Origin: Actinomycetota bacterium
GTDB lineage: Bacteria; Actinomycetota; Actinomycetes; Actinomycetales; Microbacteriaceae
Reading direction: 5' to 3'
NCBI GenBank assembly: GCA_010028615.1
Contig: RHAS01000011.1
Coordinates: 1-12,740 of the forward strand
DNA length: 12,740 nucleotides
The position numbers and the translations under genes are program-made. Positions within the stretch are counted from its first letter, which is position 1. Each line of letters begins with the position of its first letter. This document shows positions 6,297 to 12,740 of this stretch, one piece after another. Under the pieces are notes generated by a model. It saw nothing but the letters and a program-made list of their open reading frames with translations. It made no database searches and was not told the DNA's origin.

Positions 6297-8116
6297 GCGG
6301 AGCCCCGAGACAGGATTTCCTTGCCAGAGACGACAAGTTTGGCCCCACCGTAGATGTTTTCAGCCTGCTTGATCCCCCTGATGCTTTCCAGTGGAATGCT
6401 GGCATTGGTATCGCTACCGCGGCTAGCCACCACCAGAATGCTCTGCTTTTTGTTCTCTCTGACATAAGCCACAAGCTCCGCCGAGACATATAGAAAGCGC
6501 ATTGAGCCATCGTGCAGGGCAGTGTTCTCTTTACGTATTTTGGCGAAGGCCTTGTAGTGCACCAGCATGGCTCGATCATTAGGACGTTCGTTATTCCAAG
6601 GAATCGGTGTTCTCGATTCCTCGCCGTTGGTGCCATCTAGTCCGAACTCATCCCCTGCCCAAATCACCGGCATACCTGGGAAAGTAAACTGCATGCCGGC
6701 CGCAACACGTTGAGCTCCGGGAATAGCAAAGGTTTTGAATCGAGGAATATCGTGGGTATCCAGTGGGTTCATGTTGTGTAATCTGACGTGCCACGGGAAA
6801 CCTGCTGCAAAATCAAGATGCTGCTTGATCATCTCATTGCCGTCGATCTTGGTTCGGCCGATTCCTAAAAACCCGGCGGTGGCTTTCACCTGGGGGTTAT
6901 AGAACCATCGCCAAACCGGTTTGGTGAAGTTGTAGTAGGTCATCGCACCGTGCCAACCTTCACCCTGCATCTGGTAGGCAGCATCACCGGTGTATTCGCC
7001 GAGCACGATTGCATCTGGATTAATTGACTGGATGGTATCGCGCATAAGTTTTTGTATTTCTAAATACATATCCTCTTCACGGATACGTCCGGTCATGTTG
7101 GCAACATCGATACGCCAGCCATCCATGCCGTATGGCTGCTTTAGCCATTTGGCAACAATGGATTTAGATCCGGTTATAAATCTTTTTCTGAGTTCCTGTG
7201 ATTTCCAGTTGAACTTAGGTAATGATGGGACGCCAAACCAAGAATCGTAATCACGATTCTTATTAGAAAAATAATAAAACTCTGATTCTTTAGCCCCTGG
7301 CTTTTTATAAGATGCCTTGAACCACTCGTGAGCACTTCCAGAATGATTACTGGTTAGATCACCGATAATCTTGAAACCTTTTTTATGTGCAGCTTGAACA
7401 AGTTCAATAAGTGCTTTATCGCCACCGAGCAGCGGGTCAACCATATCAAAGCTCGATGCGTCATAGCGGTGATTAGATCTAGCAGGGAATACCGGCGTGA
7501 GATAAATCAGCGTGACACCCAGGCTCTTTAGGTGATCTAGGTGTTCGATAACTCCGTATAAGTCACCACCAAAGAACTGTTCGCTAGTACCGGGGCCAGA
7601 AGCAATTACCTTGTCTGACCAATTCCTAGCCAAAGCCCAGTCTGGCTTTTTGTGCTTGTCTGCGTTTGCAGATCTCGCGAAGCGATCAGGAAAAATCTGA
7701 TACATCACCGCTGACTTACCCCAGCTCGGTGCCGAAGAAAAAGTATTGATGCGGAAATCTTCAACATCGGGCTGTTCTAGATCGCTCAAGCCTCTGGCAT
7801 TTAGCCAGAAACTTGAGCCATCCTGAAATTCCAAATACCAGCGGTAGTTCATGTATGGGTTGTGCATGACGATGGTGGCTTCATACCAAGACCAGCCGTC
7901 TTTGCTTGAAAGCAGTTTGGCCGGAGGCGTTGGGAATGCCTCACCTGATTCGCTGAATCGGACCTGGATGTTTTTTACCTTGCCAAAGGCAGCGTGCACC
8001 CTGATTTTTAGCTTGATCTTCTCAAGAAGTGCTGGCTTCTGGTTGGCAACATACAACGCTGAGCCATCATGGTGCGGCCATAGCGCTCTTGGGATGCTAT
8101 CTAGTTTTGAGACCAT
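6287..8116 (-). CDS. GH13 cyclomaltodextrinase/neopullulanase-type glycosidase
   Basis: Predicted cytoplasmic hydrolase of imported maltodextrins or cyclodextrins; no signal peptide is present. An N-terminal beta-sandwich of the CBM34-like type covers about 1-120. The alpha-amylase barrel starts at AVMYQIFPDRFARS (136-149). The four conserved regions are DLTSNH (253-258), GMDGWRIDVAN (330-340) with nucleophile D337, VLGEYTGDA with acid/base E374, and LDTHDIPR with H455 and D456. The 609 residues match the GH13_20/21-like group. The ATG at 8114-8116 lies 12 bp after the malG stop with no clear ribosome-binding site, so expression may rely on coupling. The stop codon (6287-6289) lies within tRNA-Met. 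Exact specificity (cyclic, linear or pullulan-type) cannot be read from sequence. Confidence 0.9.
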   Translation of the reverse strand: MVSKLDSIPRALWPHHDGSALYVANQKPALLEKIKLKIRVHAAFGKVKNIQVRFSESGEAFPTPPAKLLSSKDGWSWYEATIVMHNPYMNYRWYLEFQDGSSFWLNARGLSDLEQPDVEDFRINTFSSAPSWGKSAVMYQIFPDRFARSANADKHKKPDWALARNWSDKVIASGPGTSEQFFGGDLYGVIEHLDHLKSLGVTLIYLTPVFPARSNHRYDASSFDMVDPLLGGDKALIELVQAAHKKGFKIIGDLTSNHSGSAHEWFKASYKKPGAKESEFYYFSNKNRDYDSWFGVPSLPKFNWKSQELRKRFITGSKSIVAKWLKQPYGMDGWRIDVANMTGRIREEDMYLEIQKLMRDTIQSINPDAIVLGEYTGDAAYQMQGEGWHGAMTYYNFTKPVWRWFYNPQVKATAGFLGIGRTKIDGNEMIKQHLDFAAGFPWHVRLHNMNPLDTHDIPRFKTFAIPGAQRVAAGMQFTFPGMPVIWAGDEFGLDGTNGEESRTPIPWNNERPNDRAMLVHYKAFAKIRKENTALHDGSMRFLYVSAELVAYVRENKKQSILVVASRGSDTNASIPLESIRGIKQAENIYGGAKLVVSGKEILSRGSAAG

Positions 8117-8128
8117 CTTCGGTTTGGG

Positions 8129-8989
8129 CTAGCCCTTAACCGAACCTGCGGTTAGACCACCGATGATGTAACGCTGAAGGGACATGAACACCACAATGAT
8201 CGGTATCGAGGCCAAGAGTGATCCAGCCGCGAACGGTCCCCAGTTCTGCGCATACTGCCCACCGATAAACCCTTGCAGACCAACCGCCACAGTTCGCTGC
8301 TCATTTTCTGGAAGGAACAAACGAGCCATGATGAACTCGTTGAATAATCCAATAAAGGACAACAAAGTCACAACGGCCAAGATAGGTGAGGCCAGAGGAA
8401 CGAAAATCTGCCAGTAGGTCTGCATAGCGCTAGCGCCGTCAACCTTGGCAGCTTCATCCAATTCCAGCGGAATTGAGTCAACAAAGCCCTTCATCAGCCA
8501 GATGTTCACACCCATCGATCCGCCCAGGTAAACAAGCACCAAACCGCCTAAAGTGCCAAGACCCCATTCAGGGGCGAAGACATAGACGCGTTCCATGATG
8601 ACGTAGATTGCGCTAAGGGCCAAAACTGAAGGGAACATCTGAACCAACAACAGCGACTGCAAACCAACACGCTTACCTTTGAAGCGCAATCTGCTGAATG
8701 CGAAAGCAGAAGCAGCACCAATCAAAACGGAAAGTAGCGATACAGAAGCAGCAATCATTGCTGAGTTCTGCATCCACTTTAAAAATGGCACTTTTGGATC
8801 AGTGAATAACAACTGATAGTTGTCCCAGACAAATGAAGTTGGAATAAATGAGGTTGACTGCAAGCTCTGGTTAGAGCTGAACGAGGCGGTAACCACCAAA
8901 TAGAGAGGGAAGATTGCAAAGAAGCAACAAAGCACTCCGACGAGGTGACGCCAGGACTTTTGCTGAACCCAGTTAATGAAATTAATCAT
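8129..8989 (-). CDS. malG: Maltodextrin ABC transporter permease MalG-like
   Basis: Second membrane subunit of the sugar importer. The 286 residues are typical, with six hydrophobic spans: near 14-36, 75-98, 110-132, 145-168, 201-218 and 255-273. The ATPase-coupling EAA loop reads LDEAAKVDGASAMQTYW..FVPLASP, with E179-A180-A181 and G185. The C-terminus GGLTAGSVKG matches the MalG tail that reaches into the ATPase dimer in E. coli. The ATG overlaps the malF TGA as ATGA (8986-8989), showing tight coupling to its permease partner. It belongs to the CUT1 family for oligosaccharides. Confidence 0.93.
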   Translation of the reverse strand: MINFINWVQQKSWRHLVGVLCCFFAIFPLYLVVTASFSSNQSLQSTSFIPTSFVWDNYQLLFTDPKVPFLKWMQNSAMIAASVSLLSVLIGAASAFAFSRLRFKGKRVGLQSLLLVQMFPSVLALSAIYVIMERVYVFAPEWGLGTLGGLVLVYLGGSMGVNIWLMKGFVDSIPLELDEAAKVDGASAMQTYWQIFVPLASPILAVVTLLSFIGLFNEFIMARLFLPENEQRTVAVGLQGFIGGQYAQNWGPFAAGSLLASIPIIVVFMSLQRYIIGGLTAGSVKG

Positions 8990-10902
8990 GCGAAATCATC
9001 CAATACTTTCGATTTTCTTATTCCATACATCGAGATTGAAGCCACGATGACGAAGATTACAACTGAGATTGCGCTTGCCAAACCATAATTCTGAATTGTG
9101 GTATCGAAGGCCAACTTGTAGGTATAGCTAATCAAAATGTCTGTTGCTCCAGCCAAGCTATCAAGTTCAGGTTTCGGTCCACCACCGGTTAGCAGGTAGA
9201 TGATGTTGAAGTTGTTGAAGTTGAAGGCAAAGGAAGCGATGAGCAGTGGAGTCAACATTCGAAGCAAAAGTGGCAAGGTTATCAATCTGAATATTTGCCT
9301 TGCATTTGCTCCGTCAATCGATGCGGACTCAGCTAGTTCTTTAGGGATAGCCTGCAGAGAACCAGAGCAAATTAGGTAGAAGTATGGGAAACCTAGCCAA
9401 AGGTTGACTAGCAGCACGGATATTTTGGCCATGAATGGATCTTGAAGCCAAGAGACATCCCAGCCAAGAAGGCTGTTAATCGCACCATTACGATCTAACA
9501 TTCCACCCCATATCAGAATGGACATGATCGACGGCATGGCGTAAGGCAAAATCATCAGTGAGCGATAAATGCCACGTCCTCGAAGTTTTTTATCCATGGC
9601 TATAGCCACTAAAAGACCTAGTGCAAACTGAGTAATCACAGTTGATACCGCAAACACTATTGTCCAAATAAATACCGATACCAGCGGGTCACGAATTCTA
9701 GGATCAGTCACCAAACTGGTGAAGTTTTCAAACCAAATACCCTGTCGCCAACCTGGATCCAGATAGTCATCTTTGTTTTCTGGGTTTCGGTAATTCCCGC
9801 GACCATCGTCGGTATAGGTCGCACCGGTCAGAATGTCCGTTACCTTGTCGGTTTTCTTATCGTAGGTGATGTTCTGGATCTTTACGATTGCCCAACCAAA
9901 TGGGTTTCCACCTGAAGGCAGGTTCTCAATTCCCACGTAGTATGGCTCTGCATACTTGAGTCGAATGTTGCCGATTTTATCGGCAAACGTAGAAATCTGA
10001 TCTGAAGTGTATTTTGTAAAGTTCTTCGCCCCGATAGCTTGACCGAGGTCATCGACAACTACGTCTTTCTCGTCTATGGGGTAGTAATCAGATTTAGATG
10101 AAATGAAATAGCTGTAGTTAACCTCTGCCTGGTTCACCGAAGCCATGTAGTTGCCATTGACCGGTGGGTCGACTTTCAAAAAGTAGGGATCAGTGTATTT
10201 GAACCTAATCGAAGGAAGCTTCTCAACGACGGCATCAGATTCAGCTTCAGAAAATTGAGTAAATCCTGGGGCTTTAAAAGCAACAAAATTATCGTCGTAT
10301 TCAACATCCTCTTCAGTTAGGACGACCAGTTCCGAAGCAGTTGAAATAAAGAATGGGTAGCTACCCTCTTCGTAGACGTCGCTAACTAGAACTGCGATGT
10401 TGTTCTTGTCTGAACCGTAGTATCCAAGTCTTGAGTCAAAAACTAGTGCAGAGCCAACCTGTGACTCATCCTCACGAGGGATCCTGATAATAACGGCAAC
10501 ATCGCTCTGCTTTTTTCCGACATGTCCAATTACCACTTCAAAAGAAGTACCATCCGGGTCAGTGGTATTGCCTTGATCAATAATCGTGCTTAGAGCATCC
10601 TCTTTGGAGAGCATGTTTCCGGTTTGGTACTTGAAACCTGCCATGGAGAGGGTAAAGACAACAGGGACAATCACGAATGCACCTAAGAACATAAGGCCTG
10701 GTGCAAAAAACTTAAGGGGCACTGAAAGATTAGTGAAATAGGTGAAAGCGAGAAGAAGAATACAGACAGCCAAGAAGATTGCGATGTTTGTATCGCCAGT
10801 GCCAAAGGCGGCCATCATTAGGTACCCAAGGGTAACCATCGCCAGGGAAACAAAAATAATTTTGGCGATTACCGCCCAAATATTGCCTTTGAGGATTCTC
10901 AA
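8986..10902 (-). CDS. malF: Maltodextrin ABC transporter permease MalF-like with very large extracytoplasmic domain
   Basis: First membrane subunit of the importer. Three N-terminal spans (about 9-32, 39-57 and 64-90) precede some 315 hydrophilic residues (91-405), then the transport core from about 406 to 630 with further spans. The EAA loop reads ELAESASIDGANARQIFRLITLP (E525, G531). E. coli MalF has the same plan: an extracytoplasmic P2 loop of about 180 residues between spans 3 and 4 that contacts the binding protein. Gram-positive relatives usually lack so large a loop, so 638 residues is unusual. Within the loop, residues 177-247 and 258-328 align without gaps. The start is TTG (10900-10902), with GGAAG nine bases upstream; no ATG or GTG is better placed. 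The malE stop is 128 bp upstream, with a strong hairpin between. Confidence 0.9.
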   Translation of the reverse strand: MRILKGNIWAVIAKIIFVSLAMVTLGYLMMAAFGTGDTNIAIFLAVCILLLAFTYFTNLSVPLKFFAPGLMFLGAFVIVPVVFTLSMAGFKYQTGNMLSKEDALSTIIDQGNTTDPDGTSFEVVIGHVGKKQSDVAVIIRIPREDESQVGSALVFDSRLGYYGSDKNNIAVLVSDVYEEGSYPFFISTASELVVLTEEDVEYDDNFVAFKAPGFTQFSEAESDAVVEKLPSIRFKYTDPYFLKVDPPVNGNYMASVNQAEVNYSYFISSKSDYYPIDEKDVVVDDLGQAIGAKNFTKYTSDQISTFADKIGNIRLKYAEPYYVGIENLPSGGNPFGWAIVKIQNITYDKKTDKVTDILTGATYTDDGRGNYRNPENKDDYLDPGWRQGIWFENFTSLVTDPRIRDPLVSVFIWTIVFAVSTVITQFALGLLVAIAMDKKLRGRGIYRSLMILPYAMPSIMSILIWGGMLDRNGAINSLLGWDVSWLQDPFMAKISVLLVNLWLGFPYFYLICSGSLQAIPKELAESASIDGANARQIFRLITLPLLLRMLTPLLIASFAFNFNNFNIIYLLTGGGPKPELDSLAGATDILISYTYKLAFDTTIQNYGLASAISVVIFVIVASISMYGIRKSKVLDDFA

Positions 10903-10981
10903 GTTTTACTACTTCCGCTTTCGTCTTAAGTAAATTTTAGAGCTTTTGAAAACTGTAAATGTTCCTCATCGAACATAAGAA

Positions 10982-11009
10982 CTGGTGGGGAGTTTTCACT
11001 CCCCACCAG
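10982..11009 (-). terminator. Strong intercistronic hairpin between malE and malF (attenuator or mRNA stabiliser)
   Basis: CTGGTGGGGAG and CTCCCCACCAG form a perfect 11-bp G-C-rich stem around a 6-base loop, 21 bases after the malE stop. In the minus-strand RNA the stem is followed by UUCUUAUGUU, which is U-rich but not a clean U-tract. It may terminate part of the transcripts or protect the malE 3' end. Either effect would give more binding protein than permease, as the REP elements between malE and malF do in E. coli. Confidence 0.75.
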
Positions 11010-11030
11010 CAACTTAGTTGTTTGGTTCTA

Positions 11031-12356
11031 TTAGAACTTAGAACCAGCTACAACGTTAGCCTTAAGAATTGCGTTAAGGCTCTTTACCTTTGTGGTTAGG
11101 TCCACACCTGGGTCACCGGTGACGTTCCACCAGAAGTCTCCAGGAAGACCCCACCATGCGTTTCCTCCGGTACCGGAAAGGATGCTACCAATCTGTGGGA
11201 TTGAAGCTAGACCAGCAGCGCGGGCCATACCCTTCTGGAATGTTGAACCGAACTTAGCAGCCTTAGCGTTAGCGTGTGGGCGCATTTCGATTCTCTGGTA
11301 GTCGCGCTGACCTGCACGTGAACCGAAGTAGTTCAACAGTGACTTAGCAGCAGCGAGGTTACCCTTACCGTTAGCGAATGATGTTAGAAGCGCACCAGAA
11401 ACTGATCCGAATGCGTTTCCGTAGGTACCAGCAGTAATACCAGGTACTGGCTGCAAGGTAGCTTCGATGGCGGTGCTCATCATACCCTTCTGCCAGTTTC
11501 CTAGGATTGCGAATGGAACCTTACCGGCCTTGAAGTCAGCTTCACAGTTAGCCAAGGTGGTGCCAGGAGCGCCATCCCATGGTGCGAAGAAGCCGTTAGA
11601 GACCCATCTGTTTCCAGATGGCTCTAGAACAAGAGCCTTTAGGTTGTTGATGAATTCACCAGATACTGGGTCACCAGAAGCAGCTACAGTTGCAGTTGCC
11701 TTTGACAAGGTTGTGTCAACCTTTCCAGCCTTCATGCGGTATGGCTGTAGACCAAGAGCTGACCATACACCTAGACCAGCCCATGCCTCTCCACCACCAA
11801 GAATACATAGACCTGCTTTTAGGCCCTGTGCTTCCTTGTTAGCCTTGAAGTAGTTAACCATTGAACCAAAGGTTGCAACTGCTGATGATGGAACTCCAGC
11901 GTTACGGATCATGGCAACGTTGTTTACGTCAAGTGGTACACCATATAGTTTGCCCTTGTATGAAAGGTCACCTAGCTGGTTAGCAGTGAAGTCTGCCTTG
12001 ATGGTTGCAGGAAGAGTGAAAGCAGCAAGCTTTCCGTTCTTTGCACCAGTCGGTACCCAGTCGTTAGGACCAAGAACGATGTCTGGACCTGAGGCTGAGG
12101 TTGCGTTGTCAAGGGCTGCCTTTAGAGCATCAAAGTTAGCCTGTGGCTTGACATCGATTACATATCCAGCAACGAAGTCGCCCTCGTCCTGGTCTTCTAC
12201 GGCGCCGAAGAGTTCGATCAGGTGTGGGCCACGAGTTTCGTCAGCCCAGATCGTTAGTACCTTTGGTGCAGCTTGTGCTGGGGCTAGTGCAATACCGCCC
12301 AGAACGACTGCAAAGGCAACAACAGCTCCGGCTCCTTTCTTAGAAATTGAAAACAT
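11031..12356 (-). CDS. malE: Maltodextrin-binding protein MalE-like, secreted, no lipobox
   Basis: Extracytoplasmic solute-binding protein that delivers maltodextrins to MalF-MalG. Residues 1-29 are a signal peptide (KK, hydrophobic core, APAQA|AP cleavage site) of the signal peptidase I type, with no cysteine near the site. Mature features match MalE: KVLTIWADETRGPHLIELF (32-50), GPDIVLGPNDWVPTGAKNGKLAAF, YKGKLYGVPLDVNNVAMIRN, and FKAGKVPFAILGNWQKG. The many tryptophans, including WWGLPGDFWWNV near the C-terminus, fit stacking on glucose rings. The 441 residues are normal in size. The ATG has a GGAGAG ribosome-binding site just upstream. It leads the malE-malF-malG-GH13 operon, and no ATPase gene follows. 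Confidence 0.92.
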   Translation of the reverse strand: MFSISKKGAGAVVAFAVVLGGIALAPAQAAPKVLTIWADETRGPHLIELFGAVEDQDEGDFVAGYVIDVKPQANFDALKAALDNATSASGPDIVLGPNDWVPTGAKNGKLAAFTLPATIKADFTANQLGDLSYKGKLYGVPLDVNNVAMIRNAGVPSSAVATFGSMVNYFKANKEAQGLKAGLCILGGGEAWAGLGVWSALGLQPYRMKAGKVDTTLSKATATVAASGDPVSGEFINNLKALVLEPSGNRWVSNGFFAPWDGAPGTTLANCEADFKAGKVPFAILGNWQKGMMSTAIEATLQPVPGITAGTYGNAFGSVSGALLTSFANGKGNLAAAKSLLNYFGSRAGQRDYQRIEMRPHANAKAAKFGSTFQKGMARAAGLASIPQIGSILSGTGGNAWWGLPGDFWWNVTGDPGVDLTTKVKSLNAILKANVVAGSKF

Positions 12357-12402
12357 TTACTCTCCATATCGATATTGAGTTAGCACGTTTTTGTGCTGGT
12401 TA

Positions 12403-12433
12403 TAGTTAGCCAAATAAAGTGCCATTTAGTCAA
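12403..12433 (-). promoter_or_regulatory. Candidate malE promoter
   Basis: On the minus strand TTGACT (12428-12433) is followed after 19 bases by TAACTA (12403-12408), with TATAAC overlapping it further downstream. The LacI-type operator begins three bases upstream of the -35 box. The spacing is long and the -10 assignment uncertain. An alternative pair, CTTACA inside the operator with TTTATT 18 bases on, would place the operator over the -35 box. Confidence 0.4.
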
Positions 12434-12436
12434 ATG

Positions 12437-12450
12437 TGTAAGCGGTTTCA
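12437..12450. promoter_or_regulatory. LacI-family (cre-like) operator near malE
   Basis: TGTAAGCGGTTTCA matches all fixed positions of the cre-type pattern TGNAANCGNTNNCA, with the central CG typical of LacI/MalR/CcpA regulators. It lies about 81 bp upstream of the malE start. A MalR-type maltose regulator is the likely binder, by family knowledge; no regulator gene is in the window. Confidence 0.7.
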
Positions 12451-12484
12451 CGATAACAGTCTCGTAAAGATATGCTGAGATTTT

Positions 12485-12520
12485 TCCAGAAAAAGTCTGG
12501 ATTCCCTTTATTTATAAGGG
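12485..12520. repeat. Two adjacent short inverted repeats in the divergent region
   Basis: TCCAGA (12485-12490) pairs with TCTGGA (12496-12501) around AAAAG. CCCTT (12504-12508) pairs with AAGGG (12516-12520) around seven A/T bases. They lie between the two operators. Neither has a following T-tract on either strand that would make a convincing terminator. They may be protein sites or chance. Confidence 0.35.
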
Positions 12521-12589
12521 TTTCGGGCATATTTGCCAATCTGGGATCAGTTTTCACATTCCAAAACAGGCTGTGTGGAGCCACTATTC

Positions 12590-12603
12590 TGGAAACGATT
12601 ACG
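12590..12603. promoter_or_regulatory. LacI-family (cre-like) operator near the alpha-glucosidase gene
   Basis: TGGAAACGATTACG matches the TGNAANCGNTNNCA pattern except at the last base. ATTC just before and GAAT just after extend the symmetry, so 16 of 22 positions are palindromic. It lies about 52 bp upstream of the alpha-glucosidase start and 153 bp, centre to centre, from the malE-side operator. The same regulator probably reads both. Confidence 0.6.
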
Positions 12604-12654
12604 GAATAGTAAATCTGACATAAAAATTAGAAAGCATGATTTATCTTGGAAACT

Positions 12655-12740
12655 ATGTCTACCCCTTCAACTGAAGTCCTGAGCAGGGCCCGTAAAGACG
12701 CCGAATGGTGGCGCACCAGCGTCATTTACCAGATTTACCC
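12655..12740 (+). CDS. GH13 alpha-glucosidase, N-terminus only (runs off the right edge)
   Basis: Only 28 codons are visible, ending EWWRTSVIYQIY with proline next. The W-W-x-x-x-V-I-Y-Q-I-Y-P block is the N-terminal strand of GH13 alpha-glucosidases and oligo-1,6-glucosidases, cytoplasmic enzymes that release glucose from maltose and short dextrins. The ATG has a weak GGAA three bases closer than ideal. Divergence from malE with shared LacI-type operators supports a role in the same maltodextrin pathway. A trehalose synthase or sucrose-acting GH13 enzyme begins similarly and cannot be excluded from this fragment. Confidence 0.85.
   Translation, partial: MSTPSTEVLSRARKDAEWWRTSVIYQIY

Larger units (their letters stand above)
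12357..12654. promoter_or_regulatory. Divergent control region between malE and the alpha-glucosidase gene
   Basis: This 298-bp gap separates the two start codons and contains no plausible gene. It holds one LacI-type operator near each gene (12437-12450 and 12590-12603), promoter-like boxes pointing both ways, and two small inverted repeats in the middle (12485-12520). A plus-strand promoter candidate for the alpha-glucosidase is CTGACA (12615-12620) with ATTTAT (12639-12644) at 18 bases. The last box is weak. Confidence 0.75.

Noticed and set aside
6274..6636. 120-codon minus-strand frame overlapping the end of the GH13 gene and tRNA-Met
   Set aside because: It is a frame-shifted shadow of the glycosidase with no recognisable domain, and it runs into the tRNA.
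10934..10939. TAAAAT -10-like box on the minus strand upstream of malF
   Set aside because: No -35 box lies at a normal distance; TTTACA is only 14 bases away. A separate malF promoter is not supported.
10926..10976. 16-codon minus-strand frame MFDEEHLQFSKALKFT between the malE hairpin and malF
   Set aside because: It has no ribosome-binding site, its start is five bases from the hairpin stem, and such short frames are expected by chance. It could be a leader peptide, but nothing supports translation.
11467..12378. Long plus-strand open frames opposite malE (128 and 155 codons)
   Set aside because: They are antisense to a well-supported gene, have compositions typical of mirrored coding sequence, and show no family resemblance or start signals.
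12548..12558. Third possible LacI-type site near AGTTTTCACA
   Set aside because: Only one half resembles the operator, and the central CG is missing.

Overview
The window looks like the chromosome of a small-genome Gram-positive actinobacterium. I infer a member of the Microbacteriaceae, close to the freshwater Luna-type lineages (Rhodoluna/Aquiluna-like). The reasons are the tRNA-Trp–secE–nusG–rplK order, a nearby hadA-hadB-murB group behind a tRNA-Met, MaoC-type rather than FabZ-type dehydratases, moderate base composition, and very tight packing with stop/start overlaps and overlapping convergent gene ends. No 16S or other species marker is present, so the lineage is inference.

Layout. 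Positions 1-1557 (minus strand) hold tRNA-Trp, secE, nusG and the first part of rplK: protein export, transcription elongation and ribosome genes in the order usual for actinobacteria. Positions 1696-2540 (plus) hold a PrlF/YhaV-type toxin-antitoxin pair. Its predicted leaderless promoter carries a perfect 8-2-8 palindrome between the -35 and -10 boxes. Positions 2533-3732 (minus) encode a class I aspartate aminotransferase; it diverges from a LysE/ArgO-type amino acid exporter (3799-4404, plus) across a 66-bp gap that contains a 9-5-9 palindrome. Positions 4397-6194 (minus) hold a coupled hadA-like, hadB-like, murB operon for fatty-acid dehydration and peptidoglycan precursor synthesis, preceded by tRNA-Met (6220-6296).

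Positions 6287-12356 (minus) form a maltodextrin uptake and breakdown operon in the order binding protein (malE), permeases (malF, malG), then a cyclomaltodextrinase/neopullulanase-type GH13 enzyme. At the right edge a second GH13 gene, an alpha-glucosidase, starts divergently (12655, plus). The shared 298-bp control region has two LacI-family (cre-like) operators, one near each gene. No transport ATPase is encoded here, so a shared MsiK/MalK-type ATPase elsewhere is likely.

The most unusual content is in the transporter. MalF is 638 residues long, with about 315 extracytoplasmic residues between membrane segments 3 and 4, and within them a gap-free 81-residue-offset duplication. The binding protein has a plain signal peptidase I signal and no lipobox cysteine, so it may not be membrane-anchored as Gram-positive binding proteins usually are. 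The GH13 stop codon lies inside the tRNA-Met gene, so RNase P processing of a joint transcript would remove it. I see no CRISPR array, insertion sequence or rRNA.
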